Positions 6,338 to 8,019 of a stretch of 8,019 bases of DNA are shown piece after piece. Location of the stretch: NCBI GenBank assembly GCA_023433985.1, contig JAEYTN010000116.1, positions 1 to 8,019 on the forward strand. Direction: 5' to 3'. The position numbers and the translations under genes are program-made. Source of the DNA: Pseudomonadota bacterium (GTDB lineage: Bacteria > Pseudomonadota > Alphaproteobacteria > Rhizobiales > Devosiaceae). The notes under the pieces were generated by a model. It was not told the origin of the DNA. It was given only the letters and a program-made list of their open reading frames with translations, and searched no databases. Position 1 is the first letter of the stretch, and every line of letters begins with the position of its first letter.

Positions 6338-6366
6338 TTGCGAGGGCGCTCCGGCGCCGCTATATC
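6338..6366 (+). promoter_or_regulatory. Candidate sigma-70-type promoter for the ferredoxin
   Basis: TTGCGA (6338-6343) and TATATC (6361-6366) are separated by exactly 17 nt. Each box matches 4 of 6 consensus bases, and TATATC is the only AT-rich patch in a very GC-rich gap. Transcription would start near 6373, about 20 nt before the ferredoxin ATG, so the ferredoxin probably has its own transcript rather than depending on hpt. Confidence 0.45.
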
Positions 6367-6393
6367 CGGCCCGTCCCCCTGATAAAGACTGAC

Positions 6394-6714
6394 ATGCCCC
6401 ACATCACCTACATCGAATCCGACGGCACGCGGCACGAAACCGAGGGCGAGGTCGGCTCGACCGTGATGGAAACCGCCATCATGAACGGCATTCCCGGCAT
6501 CATCGCCGAGTGCGGCGGCTCGTGCACCTGTGCCACCTGCCACGTCTATGTCGACGACGCCTGGACCGAGGTCGTGGGGGGGCCTTCCATGATGGAAGAG
6601 GACATGCTCGATTTCGCCTACCAGCCCAAGCCCAACTCCCGCTTGAGCTGCCAGATCAAGGTAAAGGACGAGATCGACGGCTTGGTGGTGCACGTTCCCA
6701 GCCGGCAGGGTTGA
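6394..6714 (+). CDS. Adrenodoxin/putidaredoxin-type [2Fe-2S] ferredoxin
   Basis: A complete 106-residue protein, the usual length for the adrenodoxin-type ferredoxins of Alphaproteobacteria such as Rhodobacter FdVI. The cluster ligands are visible as C40-X5-C46-X2-C49-X36-C86, the spacing typical of this class rather than the plant type; Cys44 within CGGSCTCATC is an extra, probably non-ligand cysteine. It would carry single electrons in the cytoplasm, for example to a P450, to Fe-S cluster assembly or to another oxygenase; no partner reductase or isc gene is in view, so the specific role is open. The start at 6394 is set by homology-like length and the candidate promoter; the Shine-Dalgarno (AAAGA, 6383-6387) is poor. 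It lies 100 nt after hpt and about 200 nt before cysG. Confidence 0.92.
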   Translation: MPHITYIESDGTRHETEGEVGSTVMETAIMNGIPGIIAECGGSCTCATCHVYVDDAWTEVVGGPSMMEEDMLDFAYQPKPNSRLSCQIKVKDEIDGLVVHVPSRQG

Positions 6715-6786
6715 GGCCGGCCCGCAACACAAACGACGGCGCCGTTTCGCCGCCGCCCGCCAGCGTGGATTCTTTTGCCGGTTGGC

Positions 6787-6847
6787 GCTATTGAGCCCCA
6801 ACGCATTTCCAATCCCTGCGCTTGGCGAGAAACATTAAAGCTATTGA
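6787..6847 (+). repeat. Direct repeat of GCTATTGA, 53 bp apart
   Basis: GCTATTGA occurs at 6787-6794 and again at 6840-6847, where it forms the left arm of the inverted repeat ahead of cysG. The 53-bp offset is close to five helical turns, so a protein bound at both sites would sit on the same face of the DNA. The upstream copy stands alone, without a mirrored partner. It may be an accessory half-site or chance. Confidence 0.35.
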
Positions 6848-6860
6848 ATTTCAATAGCTT
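6838..6860. promoter_or_regulatory. Perfect 10-bp inverted repeat upstream of cysG (candidate operator)
   Basis: AAGCTATTGA (6838-6847) is mirrored exactly by TCAATAGCTT (6851-6860) with a 3-nt centre, in an AT-rich patch 52 nt before the cysG ATG. There is no T-run after it, and it stands between genes on the same strand, near the cysG start rather than at the ferredoxin end, so an operator is likelier than a terminator. Its right arm overlaps the candidate -35 box. A regulator of sulfate or nitrite assimilation would be the natural binder; which family is not evident from the sequence. Confidence 0.6.
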
Positions 6861-6887
6861 GTGCCCTTGTGCGGATGTGAGTATGTA
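6859..6887 (+). promoter_or_regulatory. Candidate cysG promoter overlapping the inverted repeat
   Basis: TTGTGC (6859-6864) and TATGTA (6882-6887) are 17 nt apart. The -35 fit is moderate and the -10 fit weak, but the position is sensible: transcription from about 6894 leaves a leader of roughly 18 nt containing AAAGG (6901-6905) 6 nt before the cysG ATG. The last two bases of the inverted repeat lie in the -35 box, so occupancy of the repeat would affect polymerase access. Confidence 0.3.
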
Positions 6888-6911
6888 TCGCCCCATCCGA
6901 AAAGGCCGCCA

Positions 6912-8019
6912 ATGGGTGAACTGACAACATTCCCTGTCAGCTACAAAGTCGAGGGTCAGCGCATCGTCATCGTCGGCGGTGGAGAAGAAGCCCTCAACAA
7001 AGCCCGGTTGGCGATTAAGACGACTGCTCAGGTCGTCATTGTTTCGCAGAATGTCGAAGCGGATTTCACCGAGTTACCGGCAACGGTGCTGGCGCGTCCG
7101 TTCGAGCCGGCCGACCTCGACAACGCCGCGCTGGTGTTCGTGGCCGACCACGGCCCCGACGGAGACGCGGCGAAGGCCGAGGCGCGCGCCCGCCGCATTC
7201 CGCTCAACGTCGTCGATGTCCCGGCCGAGTGCGATTTCTACACGCCCTCGATCATCGACCGTGCGCCCGTCACCATTGCGGTTGCCTCCGAGGGCGATGC
7301 TCCCGTCCTGGCGCGGCTGATCCGGGCGCGGATCGAGCAGGTGCTGTCCCCCAATCTCGGTGCGCTTGCGCGCCTCGCAGGCTCGATGCGCGACAAGGTC
7401 GCCGCCGCGCTGCAGGGCCCACGGGCGCGCCGCTATTACGAAGAGCTGGTCACCTCGGCCGAGGTCGAAGTCGCGCTGCTGCGCGGCAAGGGCCCGGAAA
7501 CGGCCGACGCGGTGCTCGCCCAGCATGCGGCACTCGGCGCCGCCCCGGGCGTCGTCTGGCTGATCGGGGCAGGACCCGGGTCCGAGGACCTGCTCACCCT
7601 GCGCGCGCAGCGCCTGCTGCAGGAAGCCGACGTCATCGTGCACGATGCGCTGGTTCCGGCGGCGGTCGTCGAAATGGGACGCCGCGACGCCGAGCGCATC
7701 TCCGTCGGCAAGCAGAAGGGTCATCACTCCTTCACCCAGGCTGAGATCAACGCGCTGATCGTCCGCCTCGGCAATGCCGGAAAGCGGGTGGCCCGCCTCA
7801 AGGGCGGCGACCCGATGGTGTTCGGCCGCGCCGGCGAGGAGATCGAGGCGCTGAAGAAGCACGGCATCGCCTTCCACGTCGTCCCCGGCGTCACCGCCGC
7901 ACTTGCCGCGGCTGCAGACACGGCGACGCCAGTGACGCTGCGTAAGGTTTCCACCGGCTTCGTGCTGGCGACCGCGCATGGCGCGAATTCAGAGGAGCTG
8001 CAGCACTGGGCTTCGCTGG
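6912..8019 (+). CDS. cysG: Siroheme synthase CysG, N-terminal 369 residues, 3' end beyond window
   Basis: The frame from the ATG at 6912 stays open to the right edge. The first part (residues 1-145) is the bifunctional precorrin-2 dehydrogenase/sirohydrochlorin ferrochelatase, with the NAD-binding glycine motif VGGGEEALNKA (21-31), a candidate catalytic Asp102 in NVVDVP, and PSIIDRAPV (112-120). A linker follows, then from about 214 the SAM-dependent uroporphyrinogen-III methyltransferase: LIGAGPGSEDLLTL (217-230), HDALV with Asp245 as the likely catalytic acid/base, Lys267 in SVGKQKG, RLKGGDPMVFGRAGEE (295-310) and VVPGVTAA (323-330). Together the two halves convert uroporphyrinogen III to siroheme, the cofactor of sulfite and nitrite reductases. 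Full-length CysG is about 460-490 residues, so roughly the last 100 are missing. AAAGG 6 nt upstream supports the start. In related genomes cysI/cysH commonly follow; that cannot be seen here. Confidence 0.95.
   Translation, partial: MGELTTFPVSYKVEGQRIVIVGGGEEALNKARLAIKTTAQVVIVSQNVEADFTELPATVLARPFEPADLDNAALVFVADHGPDGDAAKAEARARRIPLNVVDVPAECDFYTPSIIDRAPVTIAVASEGDAPVLARLIRARIEQVLSPNLGALARLAGSMRDKVAAALQGPRARRYYEELVTSAEVEVALLRGKGPETADAVLAQHAALGAAPGVVWLIGAGPGSEDLLTLRAQRLLQEADVIVHDALVPAAVVEMGRRDAERISVGKQKGHHSFTQAEINALIVRLGNAGKRVARLKGGDPMVFGRAGEEIEALKKHGIAFHVVPGVTAALAAAADTATPVTLRKVSTGFVLATAHGANSEELQHWASL

Noticed and set aside
6701..6747. GCCGGC inverted repeat (6701-6706 and 6716-6721) across the ferredoxin stop codon and a second dyad AAACG/CGTTT (6731-6747), considered as a terminator.
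   Set aside because: Neither is followed by a T-run, and short GC palindromes such as GCCGGC are frequent in GC-rich DNA. A terminator is possible but not supported.
6259..6801. 180-codon minus-strand frame opposite the ferredoxin.
   Set aside because: It covers the well supported [2Fe-2S] ferredoxin gene in antisense and has no recognisable domain.
7074..7979. 301-codon minus-strand frame opposite cysG.
   Set aside because: cysG on the plus strand has clear enzyme motifs throughout. The opposite frame has no start signal or family features and is a shadow.

Overview
The window is GC-rich, stop-poor DNA typical of an alphaproteobacterium. The gene set points to the Hyphomicrobiales (Rhizobiales), perhaps a Devosia-like lineage; the order is inferred from gene content and style, and the genus is a guess. 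It holds two large genes cut by the window edges, two small complete genes and two informative intergenic regions.

Left two thirds (1-5557, minus strand): a single uninterrupted reading frame of 1852 codons that runs off the left edge. It encodes a giant membrane-anchored, almost wholly helical protein: a polar N-terminus, two transmembrane helices (about residues 103-121 and 138-160), more than 1300 residues of coiled coil built largely on an exact 11-residue (hendecad) period, a Pro/Ala-rich linker and a small C-terminal domain. This is the architecture of the Growth Pole Ring protein (GPR) of Agrobacterium, often auto-annotated as 'apolipoprotein A1/A4/E' or 'kinesin-like'. The long open frames on the opposite strand here are shadows.

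Middle (5558-5900): the divergent control region between gpr and an Hpt gene. It contains a perfect TTAA-N7-TTAA CtrA-type site, a perfect 9-bp inverted repeat, one GANTC (CcrM-type) site and, directly ahead of gpr, a strong Shine-Dalgarno sequence that serves not gpr but a 14-codon upstream ORF ending 5 nt before the gpr start.

Right (5901-8019, plus strand): a stand-alone histidine phosphotransfer (Hpt) protein, an adrenodoxin-type [2Fe-2S] ferredoxin, and the first 369 codons of cysG (siroheme synthase), cut by the right edge. cysG is preceded by a perfect 10-bp inverted repeat that overlaps a candidate -35 box, a likely operator for sulfate or nitrite assimilation control.

How they fit together: the gpr/hpt pair with a shared CtrA-type site suggests polar growth and phosphorelay functions under cell-cycle control (inference). 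The ferredoxin and cysG belong to redox and tetrapyrrole/sulfur metabolism and appear separately transcribed. The most notable items are the 37 unbroken hendecad units in the giant protein, its second array of different chemistry, and the organisation of its 5' region.
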